Shown: positions 37,357 to 45,769 of the stretch, piece by piece | How the letters are laid out: each line of letters opens with the position of its first letter | Position numbering within the stretch: the stretch's first letter is position 1 | NCBI GenBank assembly: GCA_033239005.1 | Contig: BSQZ01000017.1 | Location: 10,831,872-10,895,871, forward strand | Length of the DNA stretch: 64,000 nt | Origin: Lamellibrachia satsuma | Taxonomy: Eukaryota > Annelida > Polychaeta > Sabellida > Siboglinidae | Direction of reading: 5' to 3' | Notes under the pieces: generated by a model | Database searches by the model: none | What the model saw: only the letters and a program-made list of their open reading frames with translations | What the model was told of the DNA's origin: nothing | Translations under genes and position numbers: made by a program

Positions 37357-39204
37357 CTATTCAGTGAAATCTTTGAACCTCACAGGCGGTTTACGAAGCC
37401 TGCTGGAGCGACGAACGACTTGCGATGATAGGCACGGCTTCAGCGTTGGTCTTGCGAGCGTGTTGTCGTGCGTGTTGTCGCGCGTGTTGTCGTCGGTTGT
37501 GAAGTCGAATTCGTCGGTGTTGTTGTGGTACGTGTCGTGTGGTAGCGAATGTGTCGCATTCAATCGTTTGAAATGCGAGATGTTTCGCGTGATCGTGTAC
37601 ATCCCTCTTTTAGCTGTTACGAGAGTTCCTTTTCGTCGTACAACTTCGAGTGGTCGCGGGTCGAATGGTGTTGTTAACTTGTTCCTCCGAGGTTGTCGGA
37701 CGAGAACGATTTCCCCAACTTGTAGCTGAGATGGCTTTGCGTTTCGTCGTTTGTCAGAGTAATCTTTTGATTTCGCTTTGTTGGCGGTGTCTCGACGTTG
37801 TAGTTTCTCATGAAGCTCAGAAACGCGAGTCTGTTGTGGGAGTTGTGGGAGTGTGACGTTTACTTTCCTTCCATACAGTGCTTCCGCGGGCGATACACCT
37901 GTCGTACAATGTGGTGTGGCGCGATATTGTCGTAGGAAGTTGTACAACTCCTGCTTCCAACTCCGATTTTCCACATGAGCCGCTCTGATGGCTTTCATTA
38001 GAGGAGCCATAAAGCGCTCTGCCTCGCCGTTAGCGCACGGCCAGATCGGGGTTATTTTCTTGTGTTGGAACCCGATATATTGTGCGAACTTGGTTAGTTC
38101 ACTGCCGTTGAATGGCGGGCCGTTGTCTGATTTGAGTACACCCAGGATGCCGTGACGAGCGGACATGCTGTCCAACTTGGGAATCACGTTGGAGGCTGCA
38201 GTCGACGTGACTATCTCCACCTCCGGAAATCTACTGAAGTCATCTATGACTACAAGTATCAGTTCGCCTGTAGGCAATGGTTCCAGGAAATCAGCTGACA
38301 GATTCTTCCATGGTGCTGACGGAATCGGCGTCGAGATCATCGGCTCAGGTGTCATGGGTGTGCTAATTGTAGCTTGACAAGCCAGGCAACTTTTTACCTG
38401 CCTCTCGGCCATGCTGTCGATCGCGGGAAACCAAACTTTCTCGCGTAGTAACATTTTGGTCTTTACAACACCATGGTGGCCCACGTGTGCACGTTCAACT
38501 GCTCTTTGTTGTAGAATAGACGGCAGTACGATACGAGTACCTCTTAGTACGATTCCACTGCATGTTGTCAGTTCATTTTTGACATGGACATAGTCATGAA
38601 CGAGTGTGTCGTCCCAGCGACCAGTTTGTATAGCCCTGGTGAGGGCTTGCAGAACTACATCTGTCGCCGTGTGCTCTTTGACCTCAACAGCGGTCATGGC
38701 TTTCGGGATGGCTGCATTGCAGATGTATCGCACGTACTCCTCGGTCGAGTCGGTTGTTCCTTTCGCATATGGGTGTCGACTTATATAGTTGGCTGGATTC
38801 CGGTCGTTTTTGCCGGGTCGATACTTCAGTTCAAACTGGTAGGGAAGTAGACGTAATCTCCATCGCTCAATCCGTGCGGACGCAGGACGCTGACTCTTGA
38901 ATATTCCGAGTAGTGGCTGGTGATCTGTGTGGATCGTGAAGCTTGCACCGTACAGATATAGGTGGAAATGCTCTGCGCTCCAAACAACTGCTAGCATTTC
39001 ACGCTCTGTTTGAGAGTAGCGTCTTTCGACGTCCGATAGTGCTCGGCTTGCGTAGCTGACTACCTTTCCATTTTGCGTGAGGATAGCCCCTAAGCCGAGA
39101 GGGCTGGCATCGACGAATACTTCCGACAACTTGTTGGGGTCGAAGTAGGTCATCGTGCTCGTGTTCGTCAGCGCGTGTGTTAGCGCCTGGAACGATTGTT
39201 CGTG
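37357..39204 (-). pseudogene. Gypsy A Pol, 3' part: RNase H and integrase
   Basis: This part continues the frame after the Polinton. RNase H has FVDASPLGLGAILTQ, the YSQTEREMLAVVW block and IHTDHQPL. The integrase has a zinc-binding region (HVGHHGVVKTKMLL ... CLACQ) and a catalytic core with Asp in SADFLEPLPTG, Asp in KSDNGPPFN and Glu in ANGEAERFM, so the DDE triad is present. The C-terminus is basic and ends FKDFTE at 37357. The open frame seen beyond 39204 belongs to the Polinton TIR. Confidence 0.9.
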
Positions 39205-39420
39205 AGTAGTATACGGAGGCATCTCAGACCTCACTATCGCATCGATCTATAGATCAAAGGAAGAGATCAAGGTAAATGTCCCTAATATCGCTCAGAGTGC
39301 GCGCAGCCAATGAGAGAGCAGTAGAGCAGTAGAGCGCCCCCTGGCGAGCGTAGTTGAGCGTAGTGCATGCTGGGTAAGGTAAGCGCCCCCTAGGGACTGG
39401 AGGAGGAACGAATATTGACC
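39205..39420 (+). repeat. Left TIR of the Polinton (216 bp)
   Basis: It appears essentially identical to the reverse complement of 56805-57020 and ends AATATTGACC. A short palindrome GATCTATAGATC lies about 35 bp in. Confidence 0.96.
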
Positions 39421-39698
39421 TAGTTACGTTTACCGGAGGGTCATTAACCTAATAAGGAGACGAACACAATCGTACGGTGCACACGTATTTTATTGAATAC
39501 AACAAAGCGGCAGCAGTACAAACGAGGCGATCGTGTGTGATTGGATACAACGAGCTGGGTATGATGAATATGAAGACGATGACGAGGCGACTTGCGAATG
39601 GTGACCATCGCGCCAGAGGTCGCGAACTTAGGGGTGTCTCCACCGCGCCAGAGGTTCGAGGGCGAGCTTACGGGTGGAGCGACCACCGCGCCAGAGGC
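39421..39698. other. Polinton 3' non-coding strip with three CGCGCCAGAGG units
   Basis: It lies between the left TIR and the protease stop. CGCGCCAGAGG occurs three times at about 39610-39695. A minus-strand AATAAA is at 39489-39494. No convincing gene was seen. Confidence 0.6.
39489..39494 (-). terminator. Polyadenylation signal AATAAA for the left gene cluster
   Basis: A minus-strand AATAAA about 205 bp after the protease stop. It is the only clear signal downstream of the capsid/protease genes, so it may serve several of them. Confidence 0.5.
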
Positions 39699-40177
39699 TC
39701 AGTATGATGCGTGATAGTACGGTATACCCTTTTTCAGCAGCTTAATCCAATCGAACACGCGACAATCGTTAGCGACCAGATCGGTGCGGAAAGCCTTGAC
39801 GAAAGTGCTCATGGGAGCGCCGTTACAACGAAACATGATATAAGTGACGCAATATTGTCCGCAAACGTTAGACAGAGGACTCTGAAGCGTCTTGCTGTTA
39901 TGAGTCCACTCGGAACAGTGTTTGTTCAAGAAGGTGCGGAACGCCGCGTGACGAGGCGGCAGACCGTACGAACAGAAGTATTCGCCGCGCCCGTCGGAGG
40001 ACAGGTACAGCGCTATCCAATGTTCGCCCGGTTCGTCGCCGTCGTCGGTGTTGCACACGAAGGCGATCGTAAAGCGTCAATTGTTGCAGGCAGTCCTTCT
40101 CGGGGTACGACGCCGCCAAAGACGGACCGGGTCTTCGGATCCATCGCTAGTAGACGGGCGATCTGCAGGGTGTCCAT
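39699..40177 (-). pseudogene. PRO: Polinton adenovirus-type cysteine protease, frameshifted
   Basis: This is the maturation protease of the capsid cluster. The likely start is the ATG at 40177 (MDTLQIARLLAMDPKTRSVF), one base after the MCP stop, but the first 34 or so codons are in a different frame from the rest. The frame that begins near 40070 holds the conserved core: GEHWIALYL with the catalytic His, and QSPLSNVCGQYC with the oxyanion Gln and nucleophile Cys. The third catalytic position, normally acidic in an F-D-S-x-G block, reads FCSYG, so the acid is missing. A 1-nt indel between about 40060 and 40085 would explain the frame change. The gene is probably inactive, although an assembly error cannot be excluded for the indel. 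Confidence 0.85.
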
Positions 40178-40178
40178 C

Positions 40179-41399
40179 TCAGTAGTCGTGGATGACGTTG
40201 CGGTTCTTGTCGATCTCCAGCACGGACTCGAATTCGGCGTAGGCGACGACGTTCACGGTGGCCCGAAGCGCTTCGCGGAAATGGAATTCTAAGCGCAGGT
40301 TGCCCTTTTGTATCAGATGAAAGCAGGGACCGTCGCACTGGTCGGGGGTAAGGTCGAAACAGAAGAAGGTGTAGCCGTCTCGATAGTCGTCGCGAGTCAG
40401 ACCGTTCCCCTCGTCCTGCCATAGCTTGCCGGTCGAGGTGAACATGCTCGCGTAGCTCCTGGCGAAGAGGTTTTCTGCGAAGTTGGGCTGGAAGGGTTTG
40501 GCGGGTATCTGACGACCGTCCACGTACACGGAGACGAAGCTGATGGCGTTGTTCTTGGCGTGAAAGGGGTTTGTGGCGTACGTGCCGTTGTAGGCGTCGT
40601 TGTCGATGCAGCACAGTACGAGACGTTTCGGCAGGGAGCCGAGGAACAGGTTCTCGTGCGTGTGCGACAGAGCGCCCGTGGGAATGGAGTACACCTTGCA
40701 TTCGACGGGTCGTAACGCATACTTGACCGTGGCCTGCTGGAGAGCCATGATGTGCGCCTTCTGCACGGCCGGAGTGATGGTAGCCTTCTTGACGAACAAG
40801 GACGCGTTGACGATGATTATCTTGTACTCGTTCTGTCCACCGGCTATCAGCGCAAACTCGGGCGTGCTGCGCACCAGGCGTAACTTGACGTTGACACCGT
40901 TGATCAGGAATTTATCCTGCAGAAACATATCCACGTGGAGACGACCCATCATGTCGACCACGCGACCGCCGGCTATGTAGTCTCGTCGAGTCACGAACCC
41001 GGGGTTAGGATCGGGTCCGGCGGCCAGCTCGGCGGCGTGCATGCGACTAGCCTTGTCCTTGTACCACAGCTGATTCGTCAGCTGCGTCGACTTGGCATCG
41101 AATCCGTAACTCAGCAGCGTCTCTATGTATGAACGATACGGGTACGAGTTGGAGGACGAAGAGGTCACGAGCGTGTCGTTCATGGAGAGGTCGACGTGGC
41201 TGAACAGCGAATGCAAGAAGTTGTTCACCGGTCCCACGGGCTCGCCCGCATCGATAGGGTTACCGTCGGCGCGCGTCACCTTCACCTGCAGGTGGAGCAT
41301 CGTGTTGGCGAGATCTATGTAGTCGTCACCCGATCCGGGGATGAAGAATTCTATCGGGCCTCCAGAGTCCAGAGAGGCCATGGGTTGATGTTCCACCAC
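40179..41399 (-). CDS. MCP: Polinton major capsid protein (double jelly-roll type)
   Basis: 406 aa. The N-terminal block PIEFFIPGSGDDYIDLANT, followed by VGPVNNFLHSLFSHVDL and YPYRSYIETLLSYG, is the hallmark of the abundant Polinton capsid family often annotated as F54H12.2-like proteins. Such proteins are predicted to form double jelly-roll hexon-like capsomers. The ATG at 41399 gives the usual N-terminus (MVEHQPMASLDSG). It ends at a TGA one base before the protease ATG. No break is seen in the frame. Assignment as MCP rests on family recognition, not structure. Confidence 0.88.
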   Translation of the reverse strand: MVEHQPMASLDSGGPIEFFIPGSGDDYIDLANTMLHLQVKVTRADGNPIDAGEPVGPVNNFLHSLFSHVDLSMNDTLVTSSSSNSYPYRSYIETLLSYGFDAKSTQLTNQLWYKDKASRMHAAELAAGPDPNPGFVTRRDYIAGGRVVDMMGRLHVDMFLQDKFLINGVNVKLRLVRSTPEFALIAGGQNEYKIIIVNASLFVKKATITPAVQKAHIMALQQATVKYALRPVECKVYSIPTGALSHTHENLFLGSLPKRLVLCCIDNDAYNGTYATNPFHAKNNAISFVSVYVDGRQIPAKPFQPNFAENLFARSYASMFTSTGKLWQDEGNGLTRDDYRDGYTFFCFDLTPDQCDGPCFHLIQKGNLRLEFHFREALRATVNVVAYAEFESVLEIDKNRNVIHDY

Positions 41400-41476
41400 G
41401 TGACTGTCGGCGATGCAGTTCTGAGTGGGGGTACGGTAAAGAGATCCAGCTCGGTCTTGACCCCTCGCACGACTGT

Positions 41477-41878
41477 CTATGCACGAACGCCATCGTTGTC
41501 GTCGAATATGTCGGCCGTGCGTTTCTTGGACGTCCGTTTCTTGCGACGTCTCGTTACTGCAGTGCCGACCGTCCTTGCACCCGCTCCTCTTATACGTTTA
41601 CCAGGGGGTCGCGGAATACTGCTCAGCACGGCATCGGTGACGCGTCGTTTGGCAGCCGTTTTTATGTTCTGGCCCGATAAGACGTCGCCAGCTATGCGAA
41701 CGCCGGTCTTCAACGCTCCCCTGCCCAACGCCGCGGCACCTCTCTTGATGAGTGGCATGGCGCTGCGCAACAGACCGCCGAACAGACTGCCCAGTCCGTG
41801 ACCTCGCTGGTATTGCGCACCGGCGAAGTAGGGCAGCGCACCGCCAGCCTGACGCGCGTAATAATCGTTGTAATTCAT
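41477..41878 (-). CDS. Small basic virion protein, pVI/pX-like
   Basis: 133 aa, begins MNYNDYYARQAGGALPYFAG and then GHGLGSLFGGLLRSAMPLI, a Gly-rich amphipathic N-terminal segment seen next to Polinton capsid genes. The C-terminal half is very basic (TRRRKKRTSKKRTAD) and could bind DNA or act as a nuclear localisation signal. The start ATG overlaps the stop of the upstream minor capsid gene (TGATG). A role as a cement/membrane-active or core protein is inferred from adenovirus parallels. Confidence 0.75.
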   Translation of the reverse strand: MNYNDYYARQAGGALPYFAGAQYQRGHGLGSLFGGLLRSAMPLIKRGAAALGRGALKTGVRIAGDVLSGQNIKTAAKRRVTDAVLSSIPRPPGKRIRGAGARTVGTAVTRRRKKRTSKKRTADIFDDNDGVRA

Positions 41879-42708
41879 CAGAACAGTCCGGTCTTGCGTC
41901 GACGAAAATGAAGCGTCACCGACACTCTACCGTATTCGAATGGCACGCGTCGACCCATGTCGTTCCTTATATCCACCTCGATCGAGCTGAAGCTCGAGCG
42001 CATCAGGGGCACGTAGTGCACGTTAGTGAAACTAGCGGTCACCCTGTCACCGTGACGTCCGCTAATCGGAAGGGTACGCAACAGAGGCGCGAGAGTGTCA
42101 CCCACTATACGAGACTCCACGATGTCCGTGTAGACGTAGAGGGTGTCGAACCCCTGCGTCAGGTCCACCACATCGGGCGCCTCGATGTGGAAGGGGTACG
42201 CCGAGTCGGGATGTTGGGAGTCGTCGGGGAGGACGGGATATGACGTAACCGCCTTCGGCTCGCTGGCTACGGGTTCACGGAATCCCAACAGGGACGCGGT
42301 CGCGCTGTGGTGCGGTATGGTGAACAGGGTGTTCTCTGTCATGTGTAACGTCATTTTCCGAGTGACGGAACTATAGCTCATGTGAGCCTTTGTCTTCTCC
42401 GTCTGCATACTGTACAGTCCCTTGTTGACGTGATACATCAATGATATCGGATCGTCGTAATACCCGCACGGCAACTTCGAACGGTGGGACGAGTCCGTAG
42501 CATCGAGCGTGTTGAGGAAGAACCAGACGTCGTTCTCCGTGACGTTGTACCAAGTGTGCGGATACTGGATCTCAGCCAACCCACACTCCCACTCGCCGGT
42601 AAGATCGATGCGTTGAGGCAAGGCCGTGACGTAATGGGTCAAGGTGTTGCCGGGGTGCATCTGCATGGAAGCGTTGCTAGGCAGCGTCATGTAGAAATCA
42701 GTCGCCAT
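41878..42708 (-). CDS. Polinton minor capsid (penton-like) protein
   Basis: 276 aa. The start MATDFYMTLPSNASMQMHP, then NTLTHYVTALPQRIDLTGEW and EIQYPHTWYNV, match the conserved Polinton minor capsid proteins predicted to form the pentameric vertex (single jelly-roll). It overlaps the upstream membrane-protein gene by 11 nt and the downstream basic gene by 1 nt. The frame is intact. Confidence 0.85.
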   Translation of the reverse strand: MATDFYMTLPSNASMQMHPGNTLTHYVTALPQRIDLTGEWECGLAEIQYPHTWYNVTENDVWFFLNTLDATDSSHRSKLPCGYYDDPISLMYHVNKGLYSMQTEKTKAHMSYSSVTRKMTLHMTENTLFTIPHHSATASLLGFREPVASEPKAVTSYPVLPDDSQHPDSAYPFHIEAPDVVDLTQGFDTLYVYTDIVESRIVGDTLAPLLRTLPISGRHGDRVTASFTNVHYVPLMRSSFSSIEVDIRNDMGRRVPFEYGRVSVTLHFRRRKTGLF

Positions 42709-43018
42709 GACGTCTCAACGTGGGATTGGGCAGTAGGTAACCCAAAGAACTACTCAACAGAGCCGTCCACAGATTAGAATCGACGTGACCTTTCGTCAGG
42801 TTGTAAATGCTGATCAGAATGACCGTGTACAAGACGACGACCTGACACAGAAACACGATCTCCTCTTTGGGGCACTCGGTACCGAACAGATGCCAGGGAG
42901 TGCTGTCTGGCTCGTTCGGTGCAGCGTCAGTACAGTCCTCGTGTTCGTTCACCTCTTTCTCCTCGTCTATGATGGTGGTGGTGCAGGTCGGTGGTGGGGG
43001 TGTCGCGTCGTGTGTCAT
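42698..43018 (-). CDS. Small Polinton membrane protein
   Basis: 106 aa. An acidic, Pro-rich N-terminus leads to CPKEEIVFLCQVVVLYTVI, a hydrophobic span of about 20 residues near residues 53-75, and then NLWTALLSSSLGYLLPNPTL. Similar small proteins sit beside capsid genes in other Polintons, as far as I recognise. A TATAAA lies 42 nt before the ATG. It may be a virion or membrane-anchoring factor; function unknown. Confidence 0.7.
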   Translation of the reverse strand: MTHDATPPPPTCTTTIIDEEKEVNEHEDCTDAAPNEPDSTPWHLFGTECPKEEIVFLCQVVVLYTVILISIYNLTKGHVDSNLWTALLSSSLGYLLPNPTLRRHGD

Positions 43019-43048
43019 TGCTCGAATGCAGTGTCGGCATGTGCGAGG

Positions 43049-44116
43049 CTAGTCTTTATAGTTGACGAGTCCCTTGGCATCGATCCAGCTGTTGAAGTGG
43101 GAGGAATGGCCGAACGATTTCACCAGAGCTTCCTTTCGTCTACCGACCGTACGGCGTTTCAGTACCGCTTCAACACGGTACACCTTATCAAAGGGTACCG
43201 TCACCTTCTGCAGCTCCAGTTCGTAGAAGGTACCCTCCAGCACTTCGCCGAGATCGTCCCGCAGCCGATACACGGGTGGATCGGAGGGGTGAACCTCGTG
43301 TATCGTGAACAACTCTTCGCTCCAGTTCGTCTCGTAGCCCTTTTCGAACGTGCGTTTGTACTTGCTGACACGCACGCGATCCGACACGTGCAACTTGGGC
43401 ACGCCCTTACCATCGTGACCGTACAGACGTTGCCACACCTGTTCCTGGTTCTGTGCATTCACCTGTGACGGAGCCATACCGATCATGCGGTGGCGGGCAT
43501 TGTTATACGATCGCATCAGGTCCGGAAGGATGTCGATGTACCGCCACGTCTGGTGTTTCGTGAAGTAGCGCCACATGCGCTTCTTCAACGTTCCGTTGAA
43601 CCGTTCCACGACGGCTGCCTTCGTCTCCGCGTTGTGCGTGTAGAAGTAATGTATGTCGTAACGCTTCAATAGCGCCTGAACGGATTTGTTCCGGAATTCT
43701 GTGCCTTTATCCGTCTGCAAGGTCTGGGGGCGAACGTCGACGAACGTGGATTGCAGCGCCGCCACCAACGATGCCGCGGACTTGTTCTTCATGGGAACAC
43801 ACCAGGCCACTTTCGAGAAGACGTCGATCATGGTGAGGAGAAAGGCCATGCCGTTGTTGAAGCGTTTGACCTTCGACATGTCCACGAGATCGGCCTGCCA
43901 CTGCTGATGCATACCACCCACGACGACTTGTCGTCTCTTGAAATGACGTCTCGCTGGTTTGTGTAAGGTGTAGGTGTCCTGTGCCGACAACCATGCCTTG
44001 ACGGTCTTCTCTGGCAGACGCGTGACGCGTCGCAAGCCAGCGACGCCGCCATAACTGCCTACCTTCGTGGGATCGAAGTAGACCCCACTCAAGGTGCGGT
44101 CTCCCCTCTGTGCCAT
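43049..44116 (-). CDS. INT: Polinton retroviral-type integrase
   Basis: 355 aa from the ATG at 44116 (MAQRGDRTLSGVYFDPTKVG), preferred because everything upstream in this frame lacks family similarity and the ATG overlaps the previous stop (TGATG). An N-terminal helical region (GSYGGVAGLRRV, WLSAQDTYTLHKP) is followed by an rve-type core: Asp in WQADLVD, Asp in LQTDKGTEF and Glu in AAVVERFNGTLKKR, the complete DDE triad. A C-terminal SH3/chromo-like region ends with YELELQKVTVPFDKVYRVE. It catalyses insertion of the linear element with 6-bp target duplication, as observed here. Confidence 0.93.
   Translation of the reverse strand: MAQRGDRTLSGVYFDPTKVGSYGGVAGLRRVTRLPEKTVKAWLSAQDTYTLHKPARRHFKRRQVVVGGMHQQWQADLVDMSKVKRFNNGMAFLLTMIDVFSKVAWCVPMKNKSAASLVAALQSTFVDVRPQTLQTDKGTEFRNKSVQALLKRYDIHYFYTHNAETKAAVVERFNGTLKKRMWRYFTKHQTWRYIDILPDLMRSYNNARHRMIGMAPSQVNAQNQEQVWQRLYGHDGKGVPKLHVSDRVRVSKYKRTFEKGYETNWSEELFTIHEVHPSDPPVYRLRDDLGEVLEGTFYELELQKVTVPFDKVYRVEAVLKRRTVGRRKEALVKSFGHSSHFNSWIDAKGLVNYKD
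43055..43060 (-). promoter_or_regulatory. TATA box upstream of the capsid cluster
   Basis: TATAAA on the minus strand, with its 5' end 42 nt before the ATG at 43018. It overlaps the last codons of the integrase gene. Confidence 0.6.
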
Positions 44117-44274
44117 CAAAAGAGGAGGTCGGACGCGTTGACGGGGTCGGTGACGTTGAGTCCGGAGCACAGATGCTGACGAATGACGAGGAGAGCGCCG
44201 ACGTATAGGAGGACGCACGCTATGGCTCCCACAACGCAAGCGGTGGAACAACAACTGTCTAGTAGCGTAACCAT
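44116..44274 (-). CDS. Very small membrane protein (52 aa)
   Basis: Begins MVTLLDSCCSTACVVGAIAC and continues through VLLYVGALLVIRQ, a single hydrophobic span, then a short polar tail. Its TGA overlaps the integrase ATG. A TATAAGG element lies 40 nt upstream of its ATG. I do not recognise the family; the overlap and promoter spacing support a real gene. Confidence 0.55.
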   Translation of the reverse strand: MVTLLDSCCSTACVVGAIACVLLYVGALLVIRQHLCSGLNVTDPVNASDLLF

Positions 44275-44278
44275 AGTC

Positions 44279-44385
44279 GGAATGTGCTACGGACACGCGT
44301 CGTACCACCTTATACGGTGTTCCATCCAGCCAATGACGACGAAGTCTTGCGTGATGCGGGGGGGAGGGTGGGTGGGTGGACGAGG
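44279..44385. repeat. Copy 2 of a duplicated gene-junction segment
   Basis: Similar to 44534-44640. Shared blocks on the minus strand are CGCATCACGCAAGAC versus CGAATCACGCAAGGC, then GTCGTCATTG, then a TATA-like element and ACGcGTG. The copy retains the C-terminal codons of the 261-aa gene out of context, which points to a segmental duplication. Confidence 0.65.
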
Positions 44386-44532
44386 AATGGTCCGTTCGTC
44401 GAGCGAGGGGGGTTCGAATAACGCCTGTTGCATATAACTCTGGAGTATACCGTGAGCAGTCATGTAAAGTCCACTGATAAATATCGCACCGACGATGGAG
44501 CGGTACACGTGGTCCTGTGGATCGGGCGACAT
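44287..44532 (-). CDS. Small membrane-type ORF (81 aa)
   Basis: Begins MSPDPQDHVYRSIVGAIFIS with a hydrophobic segment near residues 11-30, then a Pro-rich tail (RPPTHPPPRITQ). The ATG at 44532 is chosen over 44559 because a TATAGG element sits 41 nt before it, as in neighbouring genes. The C-terminal third lies in the duplicated junction segment (44279-44385) and may be fortuitous. Confidence 0.45.
   Translation of the reverse strand: MSPDPQDHVYRSIVGAIFISGLYMTAHGILQSYMQQALFEPPSLDERTIPRPPTHPPPRITQDFVVIGWMEHRIRWYDACP
44308..44314 (-). promoter_or_regulatory. TATA-like element before the 52-aa ORF and integrase
   Basis: TATAAGG on the minus strand, 40 nt before the ATG at 44274. Confidence 0.5.
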
Positions 44533-44533
44533 G

Positions 44534-44640
44534 ACGAACACTACGCTCCGGGCACGCATCGTGCCATCCTATAGGTTGTCCCAACCAGTCAATGACGACA
44601 ACGCCTTGCGTGATTCGGGGGGTGGGGTGGGCATGGTATG
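44534..44640. repeat. Copy 1 of a duplicated gene-junction segment
   Basis: It covers the end of the 261-aa gene (ESRKALSSLTGWDNL, stop) and the TATA-like spacer before the small ORF. It is paired with 44279-44385. Confidence 0.65.
44568..44573 (-). promoter_or_regulatory. TATA-like element before the 81-aa ORF
   Basis: TATAGG on the minus strand, 41 nt before the ATG at 44532. Confidence 0.45.
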
Positions 44641-45354
44641 TTCCATTCGACGGCTCTGACGGGCGAGGGGTGACCAACTTAGCGATCGTCGTGCACTACC
44701 CGATGCAGCACGCGGAGTAGCAAGTGACCGGCGAGAGGGAGTGACCGTCGGCTCCGGACGTATGTAGGCTCTCCTGGAGACGTTACCGACCAACGTCATG
44801 GGTAGGTTGATGGCACGGAGTTGTCGGGCGAATGGCTGCCAACCCGTCGGAGCGGTCTTACTCTTACTCTTACGCAACAGATCATTAACGAGATCCACCA
44901 CGTTACTTCCGACAACCGGCACGCCCTCGTGTATCAGTTCGCCGCGAGCGGTCCACGCGACGTCTCTCTTGAGATGCTCCATCAAACGGCTGGCTTTGGT
45001 CTTCATGGTCTTGGGAACGGTGGCCAAGACGGTGGCCTCCAGTCCACTAATAGGGGCTCGTGCTGTACCCTCCGACCCCGACTCCGACGTCACCTCCGGC
45101 TCGTTCACCGTGACCACGCGTAGCGGTTCCTTGACGCGTTTATCGACCAAGGCGTTGTACCGCTGCAACACCTGATTATACAGGGTCACCTTGGTCCCGT
45201 CGTCTAGGTCCGTTCTATCTAGGATGGTCTTCATCTCGTCATCGAGGGCTTGCACCTTCGTGTCTAAGGTGTCGGTTGCGGGTGGGGGTGGGGGTGACCG
45301 CAGCGTGTCCAACAGTCGCGGGTCCACCAAGGCCATCCTACGTGCGTGCTCCAT
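44569..45354 (-). CDS. Conserved Polinton protein of unknown function (261 aa)
   Basis: Begins MEHARRMALVDPRLLDTLRS, followed by a Pro-rich spacer and a helical region (DTKVQALDDEMKTILDRTDL). The central block APTGWQPFARQLRAINLPM resembles a P-T-G-W motif that I associate with an unnamed conserved Polinton protein. The C-terminus is basic and Ser/Arg-rich. The ATG lies 4 nt after the preceding stop, so the two genes are probably co-expressed. A nucleic-acid-binding or virion role is possible but unproven. Confidence 0.65.
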   Translation of the reverse strand: MEHARRMALVDPRLLDTLRSPPPPPATDTLDTKVQALDDEMKTILDRTDLDDGTKVTLYNQVLQRYNALVDKRVKEPLRVVTVNEPEVTSESGSEGTARAPISGLEATVLATVPKTMKTKASRLMEHLKRDVAWTARGELIHEGVPVVGSNVVDLVNDLLRKSKSKTAPTGWQPFARQLRAINLPMTLVGNVSRRAYIRPEPTVTPSRRSLATPRAASGSARRSLSWSPLARQSRRMEHTMPTPPPESRKALSSLTGWDNL

Positions 45355-45358
45355 GTAT

Positions 45359-45727
45359 CTACCTTGAGGTCAGCGCCTGTTGGAGCAAGGGTAGCAAGAC
45401 CGTACTTGCCAACGGTGCTAGGAAGGCCGATAGGAAACCGCCGCTCTGTCCCTCGCCAACCTGCGGCTGTAGCAAGATGCGTCGTCTTCTGGCAGCGACC
45501 GTTCGTTTATTAGCCAACTCGCGTAACTTCGTCTTGTATTTATTCAATCGTCGCCTCTGTATGGCGCTCAATGGAATGTTCTTTGTTAGTATGTTGTAGG
45601 CACACTCGGCCAGTGCACACAGCAGATCGGCGTCGGCGTTGGCGATGATGGCCTTTTTAATTTTGTTGTTCTTGACTCTGGCCAGGGCCTGTATGCACAC
45701 GATGTGTCTCTTCACCAGGGCAGACAT
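45359..45727 (-). CDS. Small basic conserved Polinton protein (122 aa)
   Basis: Begins MSALVKRHIVCIQALARVKN. The start at 45727 is set by a TATAAA 42 nt upstream and by family-like sequence. The middle is helical and basic (LSAIQRRRLNKYKTKLRELA, RRRRILLQ). The tail GGFLSAFLAPLASTVLLPLL is a hydrophobic amphipathic segment. This layout (basic body, GGFL-type hydrophobic tail) recurs in Polintons; a DNA-binding or membrane-active virion role is inferred. Confidence 0.7.
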   Translation of the reverse strand: MSALVKRHIVCIQALARVKNNKIKKAIIANADADLLCALAECAYNILTKNIPLSAIQRRRLNKYKTKLRELANKRTVAARRRRILLQPQVGEGQSGGFLSAFLAPLASTVLLPLLQQALTSR

Positions 45728-45763
45728 GATGCGAATGAAGAGACTATCCACACACGCGGTCGT

Positions 45764-45769
45764 TTTATA
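45764..45769 (-). promoter_or_regulatory. TATA box before the 122-aa gene
   Basis: TATAAA, with its 5' end 42 nt before the ATG at 45727. It overlaps the end of the ATPase gene. Confidence 0.6.

Noticed and set aside
39205..39234. Extension of Gypsy A Pol ORF into MRSEMPPYTTHEQ
   Set aside because: The first residues come from the Polinton TIR read in frame; the real frame comes from the other side of the insertion.
40147..40701. 184-codon Arg-rich minus-strand ORF overlapping MCP
   Set aside because: It is a shadow of the MCP gene in another frame; MCP has clear family motifs.
41752..42243. Plus-strand ORFs opposite the capsid and polymerase genes (also 42785-43468, 44798-45175, 46394-46894)
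   Set aside because: They are antisense shadows of GC-rich coding sequence, without recognisable domains or promoters.
44117..44677. N-terminal extension of the integrase frame by about 187 codons
   Set aside because: It has no family similarity, is Arg/Pro-rich as expected for an off-frame reading, and overlaps two better-supported small ORFs.
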